DNA of 64,000 bases. Source: Argyresthia goedartella (taxonomy: Eukaryota > Arthropoda > Insecta > Lepidoptera > Argyresthiidae). Within the stretch, counting starts at the first letter, position 1. Each line of letters opens with the position of its first letter. The DNA lies in assembly GCA_949825045.1 (NCBI GenBank), contig OX463827.1, positions 952,501-1,016,500 of the forward strand, in the 5' to 3' direction. Under the pieces are notes generated by a model that had not been told where the DNA came from, made no database searches, and saw nothing but the letters and a program-made list of their open reading frames with translations. The position numbers and the translations under genes were made by a program. Shown piece by piece: positions 32,601 through 43,300 of this stretch.

Positions 32601-33928
32601 CGCGACTGACCCTGGCTCATATCCGACAGCAATACTGGATAATCGGAGGAAACAGAGCGGTGAAAACATATCTGCGACGGTGCGTGAGATGTCATAGGTA
32701 CAAGACGGCTGACAACAATCAACTCATGGGAGAACTGCCAAAACAAAGAATAACGCCTTCGCGTCCCTTTACTCATACGGGCGTGGACTTGACTGGTCAT
32801 GTGGACGTAAAACTCAACAAGGGCCGTGGCATATCAACATCCAAAGCCTACATCGTGATCTTTGTGTGCATGTGCACAAAGGCAGTGCACATTGAACTAG
32901 CATCGGACCTCAGCACTGAGACATTCATTGCCGCCTTTCAACGAATGTGCGCAAGAAGGGGGACGCCGACCCACGTATACAGTGATAACGGAACTAACCT
33001 GGTCGGGGTGTCAAAGGCACTACGCAAAGAATTCTACTTCTACAAGACGATACTTACACCGCAATTCTTTGACAAAATAAATACTCTCCAGGTCACCTGG
33101 CATTTCAACGCCCCCGCGTGGCCCAGCGCTGGCGGTCTCTGGGAGGCTGCAGTGAAAGGGATGAAACATCATCTACGGCGAGTACTTGGAGACCAAAAAC
33201 TTACTTACGAAGAGTTTACTACACTACTGGCACAGATAGAAGGCTGTATGAACTCGAGACCGCTGTGCCCACTGACGGAAGATCCAGATGAATACTTCAA
33301 CTACTTGACGCCGGGCCATTTTCTCACAGGCAGTCCGGTAATGACAATCCCGCAAGCTAGCGATGCTGACGTCAGAAACATCGACTTGAGACGAAGGTGG
33401 CGTCTAACCGAACATATGCTGCAGCAGTTCTGGAAGGGCTGGTCGAATGAGTACCTGACACAGCTGCAAATTCGGAGCAAATGGAACAAACCAACTGAAA
33501 ATGTTCAAATAGATGACGTCGTGCTGGTAAAGGAGGATAACCTGCCTCCCGGGAAATGGGCACTTGGCCGGGTAATCAAGACTCATCCCGGTCCAGACGG
33601 ATACGTGCGAGTGGCCACGATAAAAACTCAAACTACTACTTTGAAAAGGCCCATCGTAAAACGATCACCATTACCGTTGCCGACCAATGCAAAAGATGAC
33701 GCTGCACAAAACGATCCCGACAAGAATGCACCCAAGCGCAAAACAAATGCGAAGAAAGGCTTTTCAATGGTATTAATTGGCATTAACCTTACTGATAACG
33801 CTCTGTGTGTTTACAACTCAGACACACGGAAGCGGCGGCAACATAGCAACGAGGGCTCATATTACACCATTGGAAGCCGCGCGCCCTATCTACTACGACA
33901 CGAGAGGCAAAATACAAACAATCAATGA
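29560..33928 (+). pseudogene. pol: BEL pol (protease, RT, RNase H, integrase), interrupted
   Basis: Protease: LRALLDQGSQVNLI near 29,640. Reverse transcriptase begins after a frame change near 30,380 (TKLRVVFNASQKTS; YTADIEKMYRCI) with catalytic YVDD at ~30,846-30,857. RNase H-like sequence follows (RLELCAAMLLS; VFAWSDSKVVLAWL). A frame change at ~31,640 gives a stop at 31,653-31,655; the next piece ends at the SINE inserted at ~32,195-32,455. Beyond it, integrase is open from 32,456: an H-H-C-C region (..CVRCHRYK), then D in HTGVDLTG, D in YSDNGTN and E in GGLWEAAVKG, and the BEL C-terminal domain (MNSRPL; FLTGSP; IDDVVLVKEDNLPPGKW). Intact pol would copy and integrate the element. Confidence 0.92.
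32199..32455 (-). mobile_element. SINE-S2 inserted in BEL pol
   Basis: It is nearly the same as 24,833-25,077, in minus orientation, with a (TTTA)n-type tail on the low-coordinate side and a tRNA-like head at the high side. Pol reads up to 'gacaaaaataaa' and resumes at 'ataaagggcata', suggesting a short ATAAA duplication. It must be younger than the BEL insertion. Confidence 0.85.
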
Positions 33929-35633
33929 CGAATGGACACTCCTAATGTACTATAACTTGACTAACTACTGGGATGGAGTTCATCGTATTGAAGCATATCT
34001 CGCTGATGTGAAGGATCTTTGTAAAAAAACCGATCCAAGATACTGAAAATCTACGCTGCAACAGCTTTATCACGAGGTCGAAATACTCAGCTACTACAAC
34101 ACCATACTACTTGCACCGCACACGCATCTATCAAGTAGAAAGAAACGTGGACTATTAAACGCAGGAGGCTACATAGCCAACAGCTTATTCGGCATTCTAG
34201 ACCAACACTTTGCGGATAAGTACCAAAAAGACATAGAGGCAGTACAGAACAATGAAAACTACTTGCTCGAACTAATTCGGAATCAAACATCCATAGTGGA
34301 ACTAGAAAATAACGTACTCAAGAAAAGTGAAACCAACATCCAGAAGCAATTTTTGATGATTGATGGATTTATGAACCAAACAAACAAAAACTTCGCCAAG
34401 ATCGAATCAGAAATGGAAGCAGTGATGGCCTCAAATTACTTTAACTCAGCGTCACTTTCCCTACATTTCCTGATAAACAATTTGAAAGGAGTACAAGAAA
34501 TGCTTTTTGAAACCCTGACTGAAGTCTACAAAGGTCACATGGAAGTCCGGCTTCTGTCCCCAGTCAACCTTATCAAGCAACTAGACGCTATATCAGCAAA
34601 ACTGCCGAGAACATTATCTCTGCCGACAAAAAATACAAAAGAGGGTATGAAGGACTTGTACAAACACCTCTATGTGAAGGCAAGAGTAACAGAGACTTAC
34701 TTCCTATTCGAAATCCACATACCATTAATCTCGGACGAAATCTACACATTTTATCAAGCTATACCGTTACCTATTAAAGTAAACAAGGAAACTTTTACCA
34801 TGAAACTATCATCAACCTACATCGCCGTAAACTTTCGGAAAAATACGTATATAACATTGATGGAAGACGACTTGAAGCACTGCGTTCAACAAAAAACAGA
34901 CAACTTTTTGTGCTACAAAAATCTTCCTGTCTACAACTTAAATAACTATAAGATCCCATGTGAAGCAAAACTACTGGGTCATCACTCTAATTTGCCGTGC
35001 GCAGTCACCCGTGCGCCGTGCGAAGACGAATGGATCGAATTACATGCACCAAACACATGGTTAGCTAAGTGCTGCGCGACTTGCGCCTTTCGAACCATAT
35101 GCGATAGCGACGTGACAATGGAAACTTTGACATCATCCGGGATAGTAACTCTTGCTCAAGGATGTATCCTACAATCGAATGAGCTAACTATCTTCTCGCA
35201 CAACCAATACAGCAGCGACGCTAAGCTGGAATACAACTTCAACATACCGCTACTAAACTCGTCGATAAATAACATTGTGAATATCACATATCACAATCAG
35301 AACCAAGCGTTTCAATATAACACTGCCGAATTAGATGAGATTGACAAGAAAATTAACTCGCAGAAAGACCGCAACTATCTCCCATCATCGGTCACAATCC
35401 ACGACGTCCATCAATACGCGATCAGCTACATCCTCCTAGCAGCAGCATTTACGGTCCTAGTCATATGGATTATAAGAAGATGCTGTCCTCACATCTGCAC
35501 AAAAATGAGACGCACGCAAGCTCGCATGGAAATCATCGAGCTACAGACGCTATCCAAAGCGAAACAGCAACAAGCGCAGAAGGCGCATCCCACTTCAGCT
35601 GATGGTGATAATATCGCCTTTAATTTTGACTAA
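33777..35633 (+). pseudogene. env: Envelope-like gene, baculovirus F/errantivirus type, one in-frame stop
   Basis: The frame opens after a TAA at 33,774-33,776 and has no ATG near its hydrophobic, signal-peptide-like start (first codon TTG), so a spliced message, as in errantiviruses, is likely. It overlaps pol by 152 bp in another frame. A TGA at 34,044-34,046 interrupts; the frame is open on both sides. The second part has a basic furin-type RKKR site near 34,140 followed by a Gly-rich hydrophobic stretch, as in insect F-type fusion proteins, then helical regions, clustered Cys (CCATC) and a transmembrane segment near 35,415-35,480 with a ~55-residue cytoplasmic tail. The role would be membrane fusion. 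The family assignment rests on architecture and needs a profile search. Confidence 0.82.
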
Positions 35634-35813
35634 CTTAATTTCAACCCAAAATTCTTAAGTACTGTGTTTAGTTATTAAGTTGAATTTTATAAGATATACT
35701 TCAAGTTTGTATTATGCTTGTATTATGTTGCTTTGAATGATTTTATTTTACTGATTACTTTGTGTTATTAGAATACAGTTTACTACCCCTACTATCTTTG
35801 GGGTTTCGGAGCA

Positions 35814-36029
35814 TGTACGGTTACACCGTGCATATAAAGTTTTGTTAACGTGGCAGTTTACTCAGCCCGCATATTTCTACCGTAATAAATTTAGTTGACC
35901 ACTTACAGTGAAGACAAAATGACGTGTTTCATTACTACCACTACTTTACTACTTCATTCGTAACAACTCACTACTAGAACTTTATACAACTGTGTGGAAA
36001 GTGCCGTCTACTAAGCACTTGATCATACA
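35814..36029 (+). repeat. 3' LTR of the BEL element
   Basis: 216 bp, one base different from 27,483-27,698 (catataaagtt versus catataatgtt). 35,634-35,813 between env and the LTR is untranslated and AT-rich. Confidence 0.95.
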
Positions 36030-36059
36030 GTCATTAATTGCGGAAATACAAATATATGC

Positions 36060-37119
36060 CGTTGCCACCGTAATCTACGTTTTATTTTTTTGCCATCGGA
36101 GCTCGAAGAATGTTGTAATACCATATGTCGTAATGTAGACCATAGGAAGTTGCTAGATAAAATGTACAGCCAAATAGTTGTAGCGTTAATTGAAGCAGCT
36201 TTACTTAGTAGTGCTCGTAATAGCTGTGACAATAAAAAACAACGAGTGATAGGCTGGAATAACCATGTAAGGGAGGCTCGCGCGATAGATCGGGTTAAGT
36301 TTCAGCAGTGGTCAGGTCATTATTACGTGGAAATGTGCCATAGTAGAAAAGTGTTTAAATCTTAACTTCAGTGGTGCCAGAATAACCAACAACAGATAGC
36401 CATGGACATACTAGCTTCGCACCATAAAGTGAAAGGGTTTAGCAAGTTCTGAAGGCTATTGACAAGCTTATAACAAAGCCTAGCTTGCCCATCTCGGTGG
36501 ATGAAATAACCGAGCCGAGGGCTATTGCTGATTTATTTCGGCAGAATTTTAAAGTACAGTCGCCACTTGATTCGATATATCGGGTGCTTGACGATGAGCC
36601 ACATGGTGCCGGTGGTCTTCTAAACATTAAATTCACCGCTAAGGATGTGGCAACAATCACTAGATACATGAAGAAAGGGAAATCACCGGGACGTGATGGG
36701 CTCAGCATTGAACATCTCAAAATATGGAAGGGATCATGTATCGAGAGTGCTGTCTGTGTTTCATAATAGTGTGTGTAGGACATGGGTATCTTCCGAGAGA
36801 TATGATGAAGACAATAGTAGTACCTATAACAAATAATAGGACAGGTGACATTTCCGACAAAACTAACTACAGGCCTATTTCGCTTGCAACTATTATCGCG
36901 AAAGTATTTGATAGTTTGCTTGATGCACAGCTCAGCGCTCATCTACAGTCAAATGATGCACAGTTTGGCTTTAGGCCGGGGCTGAAATCCCGGAACAAAG
37001 TCTCGCTTGACATTGCCATACTTGTCAGCAATAGCAGACGGCCCACAACTGCTGCTCAGCAAACTCAATGGCTTATGTTTAAACGATTACCAAAAATGCA
37101 CCTATTTTACTACCAATAA
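36060..37119 (+). pseudogene. LINE-D reverse transcriptase fragment
   Basis: Broken frames read VIGWNNHVREAR, then PISVDEITEPRAIADLFRQNF, TRYMKKGKSPGRDGLSIEHLK (RT linker, PGRDG block) and TNYRPISLATIIAKVFDSLL, AQFGFRPG (RT blocks 1-2). Stops occur at 36,363-36,365, near 36,450 and at 36,764-36,766, with a frame change near 36,740-36,766. The catalytic YxDD block is missing because the element is cut off at ~37,120. The BEL element lies immediately upstream. The clade is unresolved. Confidence 0.75.
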
Positions 37120-37138
37120 ATTCGAAATGACTGTCAGA

Positions 37139-37366
37139 ATGGATAAATGTCCACCAAATTGTGTTTGGATAAATGATCACCAAACTTCTTTTTATGTTTT
37201 GTGTACTTAAGTTTATGTTTTAAGTATTTTTTGTTGTTCTTACATGTTCAACCCAACACGAAGGATAAAGAGGGCTTCGCTTCGCTCACCCCCTTTACCC
37301 TTCACCTAAGCTACCGCAGTATTTTGCCCTGATATTTTTTGCAACTTTTGGTGTTCATTTATCCAT
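37139..37366. mobile_element. Small MITE with ~20-bp imperfect inverted ends and an internal third copy
   Basis: The left end 'atggataaatgtccaccaaa' and right end 'tttggtgttcatttatccat' are inverted relatives. 'tggataaatgatcaccaaac' (37,166-37,185) is an extra copy in left orientation. The 228-bp element lies between two LINE fragments and has no coding capacity. The target duplication is not clear. Confidence 0.65.
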
Positions 37367-37387
37367 TTTGGGTAGGAAAAAAATATT

Positions 37388-38210
37388 TTGCTGATTATTA
37401 TATTTGGAGCCAAACCGAATTATTCCTGTCAGCGTTATGGCCTGAAAATAAGTGCTAACAAGACAGAAGCCATGGCCTCGGGCTTGCAAGAAGGCAGAGG
37501 AGCATGTAGCACCATTCTGGCCGACAACTACCTTAAGGAAGTGTCCAAATTTCGGTATCTGAGTAGCACGATTTCCCCTACATGCGATCTGGAACCAGAA
37601 ATCAACTGTCAAATCGGTGCAGCCTCCGCGGCATTTAGGAAGTCTGACAGAGTCCGGAATACGGAGATGCTCAATCGCTGCAATGTGGTTGCGATAGAGG
37701 CGTACCTAATGAAAAGGTAGCTGCGATGGTGCGGACACCTACGACGGATGCCAGAAAATAGATTGGCTAAGCTTATTTTATACTCTGAGTTGGAGGACGG
37801 GAAGCGAAAAGAAGGCGGCCAGTTCCTAATATTATATTCAAGGATATCATCAAACGACACATGAAAAAATACGGAATCGATCCAACCAGATAGGAAGAGC
37901 AGACAGACAACAGGCCAGAATGGAGACTGACTGTTCAGCAGAAGGTGTTCCAGTTTGATAGACATCGTAGAGCAGACACAGATGCTAAGCGCGACGAAAT
38001 CAAGGCCAGACAACCTACGGCCAGACACGTCTACAACTACGTTGGAGGATCTGCCCCTTTTGTCAGCGACCGTTCAAAGCCAAGATAGGCTACTGGAGCC
38101 ATATGAGGGCACACCAGCGAAGCTCTCAATAGCCGAAATAGTCGCCGAGACCGAAAACGGTCGGGAACCCAGCATCATCCTTTTGAAAACGAACCACTTT
38201 TAATAAATAA
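37388..38210 (+). pseudogene. LINE-E C-terminus: end of RT and C2H2 zinc finger
   Basis: 37,388-37,720 reads LKISANKTEAMASG and KEVSKFRYLSSTISP, the region after the RT catalytic block. After a stop, broken frames give [22 protein letters not shown] and [11 protein letters not shown]. At 38,052-38,114 a third frame has CPFCQRPFKAKIGYWSHMRAH, a C2H2 finger ending in a stop. The same finger type ends the fragment at 56,310-56,640. Such fingers presumably bind element RNA or target DNA. Confidence 0.72.
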
Positions 38211-38219
38211 AAGCTATTG

Positions 38220-39055
38220 TGATTTTCGCTGACTGCAAAGCTTGCGATAATGAGTTTTCGTAGATGATGATCCAGAATACCACGTTCATGAAGACTCCCA
38301 ACACCACTTGAATGTCCGTTACCTATAACTAATATTTCTACAAGTAGACAACTGGTTTACAAGTATTTAACTAATTAATTACAAAACATTGCAGAGAGAT
38401 ATTAGGTATTTCAATCATAGCTTTCGTCGGAATGAACTAGTTGCAACACGTGTTTTGCTAATTTGTATGTAGTGAATGACCAAATCTTTATGCGTTATGT
38501 ATGTCGCTTGCGATAACAAGTAGGGTCGCTTCCGCTGCATTATTCTAAGACCATTGTAACTTACGATAAGAATGATAACGTCGGTTACGTTAAAAAATTA
38601 AGAATAACTGTACTTACTATAATCAAGCAATTGCTAAAACATTCTATTGGATGTACTTTGGCGGGAAACGACAAGATGGTGCCATGTGTTCCAATTGAAA
38701 ATGTCATTTACATTAAAAAAAGTAATTTCGATAAAAGTGTCGCTTGCGCTAACTCGGCGGTAAAGGCTCGCAAACACCATAAAAATACCGAAGGTTTTGT
38801 TTTTGTTGACGAGTATAATGGAGGTGTCCACCTAAACCTGACTAAGATCTAAATACTTCTCATGCCCACGTTGCGCATCTCTTTGTACCTTTAGGTGTAA
38901 AGTTTCACACTTTGTTGTTTCAACCTTCTTGTGTTAGGAACATTTTTATGTTCTGCTTCGTTAGCGAAGATAAGAGGAGCTTGTGATGCCTTTAGTAACT
39001 ATAATTAAAATTATTGTTAAGCATACTCATTTATCACGCTGCTTTTAATTGCCTT
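38220..39055. other. Stretch without recognisable genes
   Basis: AT-rich sequence. One 73-residue open frame (38,631-38,852, plus; contains FDKSVACANSAVKARKHHKN) shows no motif I recognise and has no supporting context. Confidence 0.4.
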
Positions 39056-39059
39056 TTTA

Positions 39060-39610
39060 TTAGGGTTCCGTACAAGAAGGGTTCCAAACGGGACCCCATA
39101 TATAATAAGCCTCCGTTGTCTGTCCGTCCGTCCGTCCATCCGTCTGTCATGAGGTTGTATCTCATGAACAGTGATAGTTAGACAATTGAAATTTCCACAG
39201 ATGATGTATTTCCATTGCTATAACAACAAATACTAATAAATATTTAACCCTTAATTGCATACTAAACCATATATGTTTTCATAGGTTTTGAACTTTATTG
39301 CCAAGCAACAAGGTTGAAAATCGCGACCCATTTCAAGTCAGGACATGCGCTAAGGGGTTAAGACTCCCATACAACATTTATTACGTACACAGAGTGTGAA
39401 TTTAGCCGCACCAATAACTTTGTAAACATTATTTTGCTATATTAAATCCAAACTATTCACTCCACACCATCCCTACCGTTGGTACGGAACCCTTCGTGCG
39501 CGAGTCAGACCCCCACTTGACCGGTTTTTAGGGTTTCGTAATGAACCCTTATAGTTTCGTAAAGTCTGTCTGTCCGTCCGTCCGTCCGTCCGTCCGTATG
39601 TCACAGCAGT
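39060..39610 (+). repeat. D1 repeat copy with (GTCC)n microsatellite
   Basis: It starts 'agggttccgtac', has 'gtctgtccgtccgtccgtcc', 'acagatgatgtatttcc' and 'cttcgtgcgcgagtcaga', ending 'cttgaccggttttt'. A second related head with (GTCC)n follows at 39,535-39,605. A further end piece is at ~40,010-40,050 ('gggcgagtccgactcctac'). Confidence 0.7.
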
Positions 39611-40660
39611 TGAAACTTAGTAAGTAAACCAAAATATATTTTTTTCATCAAACCTACATGTGTGTGTGGGCTGTTTATAGATAGGTCTTTAAAAATGATG
39701 TTGAGGTTTCTGAAACCTTTTTTCCTCAAAGTAAACTGTTAAAGAGGCAGACCCTTCCAAAGTGGAAAAATGCCCCCCCCCCCTCTCACTTTTAAAGTAA
39801 GAGAGTAAAAAATCTACAAAAAATATATATGCTGTATATTTCAATATACAATTTCAACAAAAATTGGTTTGAAAAAAATAAAATAAGCAGTTTTTAAGAT
39901 GTAAAACATTTATTAAAAACCGCAAATATAACTTTGTCATTCATACAAATACCATGAAAAACAAAGTTACATTACAAACATCCAGTCACATATTTACATG
40001 CTACAACGGAACCTTTCATGGGCGAGTCCGACTCCTACTGGACCGGTTTTTTTATTGTAATCTTTTTAATCTAACTTAGACCAGGTTGAACTCACTTTAT
40101 TATTCCTATAGATTGACAAATTTTATTTTCCTTATTAATAATTATTGTTATTTAATTGCTGGGAAACATGAATAAATAAATAAATATAAATATTGTGAGA
40201 CCGACATTAATCCAGAATTACAAGCAACTGTAGTCACATGTCTCTCTAGCTGTTTCTTTTATGTGGTGAAAGAAAGTTGAGTGCTGCTTTGTGTCTGTGT
40301 GCAAGACCACACTAACGGCAGTACTGTTGTATATTTTGAGCAGCCAATTAACAAAGAGCGTGACCCACTTAATTTAAATGCACGCGAAATTCAAATTAGC
40401 TCGCGACAAACATAAACAGGTCAAAGTTTAAATAGCGGAGGCAAATTAAATTGTTTCAAATTGAAATTGATGTTGCGGAGCGGATGAATCTTCCTTGCAG
40501 CTTTATTGCAGCTTCGATCGAGGAAGTAGGCACAGAGTAACTGAAGTCCTGAACAGAACTGCCTCTCTATTGAAACTGCGGAGGTATACCTATGCAGAGT
40601 ACATAGGAAAAAAAAGAAAGAAAATAATCCATATTTAATAATTTATATTACTACCCAAGA

Positions 40661-40891
40661 CTACGCGCTCCAAGACCCAGCCTGCGGCCCGCCCCACGGC
40701 CCGCCCGGCTGCCCAACCCGCGGCCCGAACGGCCCCTTAACCTGCGGCCCGCACGGCCCCTCAACCATCGACCCGCCCTGCATCCCACACTGATGCCCTA
40801 CCCGTGGCCCGCCGCGGCCCCTCCACATCCTCCATCTGGGTAGATGTGGAGCCGCTGGGGTCACCAACGTCTTCAAGCGACATCGCCTCAT
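40661..40891 (-). other. GC-rich island with Gly/Pro-rich open frame
   Basis: A ~200-bp block rich in GGCCCG sits in AT-rich surroundings. The minus frame encodes a Gly/Pro-rich repeat-like peptide (GPCGPQVKGPFGPRVGQPGG). It could be a decayed minisatellite, a CpG island or an exon of a low-complexity protein. Nothing supports translation. Confidence 0.35.
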
Positions 40892-41240
40892 AACAATGAG
40901 ATAAATTGTAACAGATTAACAATAGCATTGTCCGTCCCCAGTTCTACAAGAAAACTATACTTATAAGTATAGCGATATGACATAAACAAAAGATAACAAT
41001 TGTAAGTTATTTACGTAGTTTAAATTTCGATAATGCTTCAGGGTACCAACGTATGTAACGCAAAATTACAGATATTAAGAAAGCTAGACACACAGAAAAC
41101 ATGAACAGCCAAATGCCAGAAACGCAATTTGTCGCAAATTGCATCGAAAGGTATTTCAGCCCTAATACAACGCTAATACTTGTCGGCAACAACACAGTGT
41201 GGACTGTCTGTGTCGTTTCTTACATTTGATACTTGGCACG

Positions 41241-41316
41241 GTGCACGGCAGGTCTAGAGGTGCACGGCAGGTCTAGAGGTGCACGGCAGGTCTAGAGGTG
41301 CACGGCAGGTCTAGAG
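41241..41316 (+). repeat. Minisatellite, four perfect 19-bp units
   Basis: GTGCACGGCAGGTCTAGAG repeated four times without a mismatch. Perfect identity suggests recent expansion. Confidence 0.95.
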
Positions 41317-41724
41317 GCGCTGCCGCAGTGGAAGAGCGTTCCGCTGCGTTGTACACTAATTAGTTGCTTTCTGTCTTGAATAATATTCACATTTGCTGCA
41401 AAACTCCACAGAAATAGCTGTACAACAGGGTTATGCGGTCGCGGAAGACTTTCTGCTCTCGGCAAGATTTTATATATTTCTATATCATCCTGTAATCAAC
41501 GTATAATGAAGTTGATTTTCTGAAGAAACTAAAAGAAATAGCTGTTTTCTTCAAGCAATCGTTATGCTAATTGTTTGCAACATTTGGTGCGTCTGAATAG
41601 ATATCTCAACTCAATCGTCCGCGAGCGAGCGAGCAGCCGAGCTATCCTGGCGTCGTCTCTGCTAACAGAATGACCAGTTAATGACAGCGACGCGACAAGT
41701 GCCGTACACTTACATATATGATTT

Positions 41725-41825
41725 TATCATCATCATCATCATTTCAGCCTGTTAACGTCCACTGCTGAACATAGGCCTCTCCAATCGCACTCCAGCGTGA
41801 CCGGTCCGTAGCCACCTGCATCCAA
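41725..41825 (-). repeat. LINE 3' end with (ATG)n tail
   Basis: 'atcatcatcatcatcatttcagcctgttaacgtcc' and 'ctgctgaacataggcctctcc' are the reverse of a common lepidopteran LINE ending (from memory). Confidence 0.6.
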
Positions 41826-41844
41826 TAATAAAGCAATATTGTTG

Positions 41845-42110
41845 CGGCGATGAGCTAGCCCCCTGTTACCCACATTACTGGCTTAACATGGGCAGAACTG
41901 TACCTCTGCCACCCCTTATGAGAAAAGGTGTGGGACGACCTCTGTGGCGCTGCGGTTGTGGCTCTGCCTACCATGCGAAAGGTCCCGGGTTCGATCCCCG
42001 GCTGGGGATACCGAAAAAAATCCCCAGGTTTCTGGTTTCCACGACCCAGGGTATCCTAGTGTGCGGCTAGAAGCAATGTATGTGGTTGTATTTTGACTAT
42101 TTTTATGAAG
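41845..42110 (+). repeat. SINE-S1 copy with preceding repeat
   Basis: The 'gcggcgatgagctagccccctg' block (as at 9,580) is followed by the head 'ctgtggcgctgcggttgtgg', B box 'gggttcgatccccggctggg' and body 'ggtatcctagtgtgcgg'. An open frame across it is not a gene. Confidence 0.75.
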
Positions 42111-42682
42111 TGCCTTAAATACCTGTTAATTAATGCCTAAAGTTGACCAATGTTGTCGCGTCATTGTTCCGTAGCCGCTATGTTGTCAGTGGACTTCAGG
42201 CCCCGACCGAAGATAAACAGCTCCTTCCTTCCATCTGGTTGACTGTTATTGATTGAGTTCTCCCCCCCCCCCCGCTACCCTCCCCTTACTACCCTTCTCC
42301 AGTCCAATAACTCACTTTATTATCTACCTTGAGCGACCTTCTAAAGAAACATGTCTTATTTCGTCAAATCACATCTGCATAATTCGAAAAGGTCCCTGAA
42401 GAAATGGTGACATGAATCAAAAATTACATTTGAGTAAATTATCTCCCTTCAGATAATGTACGATTTTTATGAGCTTGATGCTTTGGGCATACTTCATAGT
42501 TCAAAGCCCCGACCAGCCAACATCATAGAACGACTTTCATGTGTTAACCCATTCCAGAAATGTCTTCTGAATTCAAATATTTCTTACATATTTCACACTA
42601 TTAATTGGCTTTGTTCATTACTGTACCAAAGTGTCAAGAGAAGCGATTGTCCAATACGACATGTATGTGCTAAGTCATAGAG

Positions 42683-42780
42683 TGTGTCGAAGTAGGAAAA
42701 GTAGCGAATTAAGGAAAGTGTCGAAAGAGGGAACGTGTCGATTTAGGGAAAGTAGCGAAATTCGGAAAGTGTCTTCTAAG
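42683..42780 (+). repeat. Imperfect short repeats, two alternating cores
   Basis: About five units share GGAAA.GT with alternating 'gtgtcga' and 'gtagcgaa' cores ('gtgtcgaagtaggaaaagta', 'gtgtcgatttagggaaagta'). No known element is recognised. Confidence 0.6.
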
Positions 42781-42889
42781 TTCCGGACCCTATAATTTAG
42801 TCCGAATATTATAATTATCGTACTCCTGTACCCGCCTGTGTGTTGTGGATTGTGTTTGGCAGTGGTTAGTGATTTACGCGGGACGCGCG

Positions 42890-43012
42890 ATGGCCGGCGA
42901 TAACTCGGCGGGCGTGATCTATCGCCGACGGAACGATTTGTCCGAAAAACACTTAAACAAACGAAGGGCAGCCCTACACGACACGATCAATAGCGCCAAG
43001 GAGGCTGGATGA
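42890..43012 (+). CDS. Short hypothetical ORF, 40 aa
   Basis: ATG at 42,890 to TGA at 43,010-43,012 encodes a basic peptide starting MAGDNSAGVIYRRRND. It is GC-richer than its surroundings (about 57% by eye) and uses varied codons, which is unusual here. No homology is recognised. It could be a relic exon or the 5' end of an element. Confidence 0.25.
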   Translation: MAGDNSAGVIYRRRNDLSEKHLNKRRAALHDTINSAKEAG

Positions 43013-43159
43013 AGGTGAAGTGATGCATATAGACGATTGACGGTCATCTGGCCATACAGTAACACATTCCTAAGCCATTAACTGTTATTGATTTGTATTT
43101 TGAATGTGCATTAATTAATTGAATTGAATTTCATGAATAGCATAATATTGTTTAATGTA

Positions 43160-43300
43160 ATGTGAAGAGCTCCGTGGCCTAACGGGTTTCAGGCTTTCTT
43201 CTCACAAGAGAGATGCAGGTTCGAAACCAGACCATGTACCGGTGAGATAATTAATTTGTCTTTAGTAGATTATCGGACGTTCAGTTTTTTGGATGACACG
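43160..43300 (+). repeat. tRNA-derived SINE fragment
   Basis: 'gctccgtggcctaacggg' (A-box-like) and 'caggttcgaaaccagacc' (B box) at SINE spacing. It is not a functional tRNA; the arms do not pair. No gene is seen from 43,300 to 44,980 apart from unsupported open frames at 44,235-44,634 and 44,670-45,026. Confidence 0.55.

Larger units (their letters stand above)
27483..36029 (+). mobile_element. BEL/Pao LTR retrotransposon with an envelope-like gene
   Basis: 8,547 bp between 216-bp LTRs that differ at one position (27,507 T versus 35,838 A region), flanked by GTCAT on both sides (27,478-27,482; 36,030-36,034). The order is gag, pol (protease, RT, RNase H, integrase, C-terminal domain), then an env-like frame overlapping the end of pol. 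The five-base duplication and protein motifs fit BEL/Pao. Small breaks interrupt gag, pol and env, and a 250-bp SINE sits in pol, so this copy is not autonomous. Env-bearing BEL elements are endogenous-retrovirus-like; the breaks are listed under each gene. Confidence 0.95.

Noticed and set aside
41241..41316. Possible CRISPR-like array
   Set aside because: Units are directly adjacent with no spacers, in a eukaryotic genome; it is a minisatellite.
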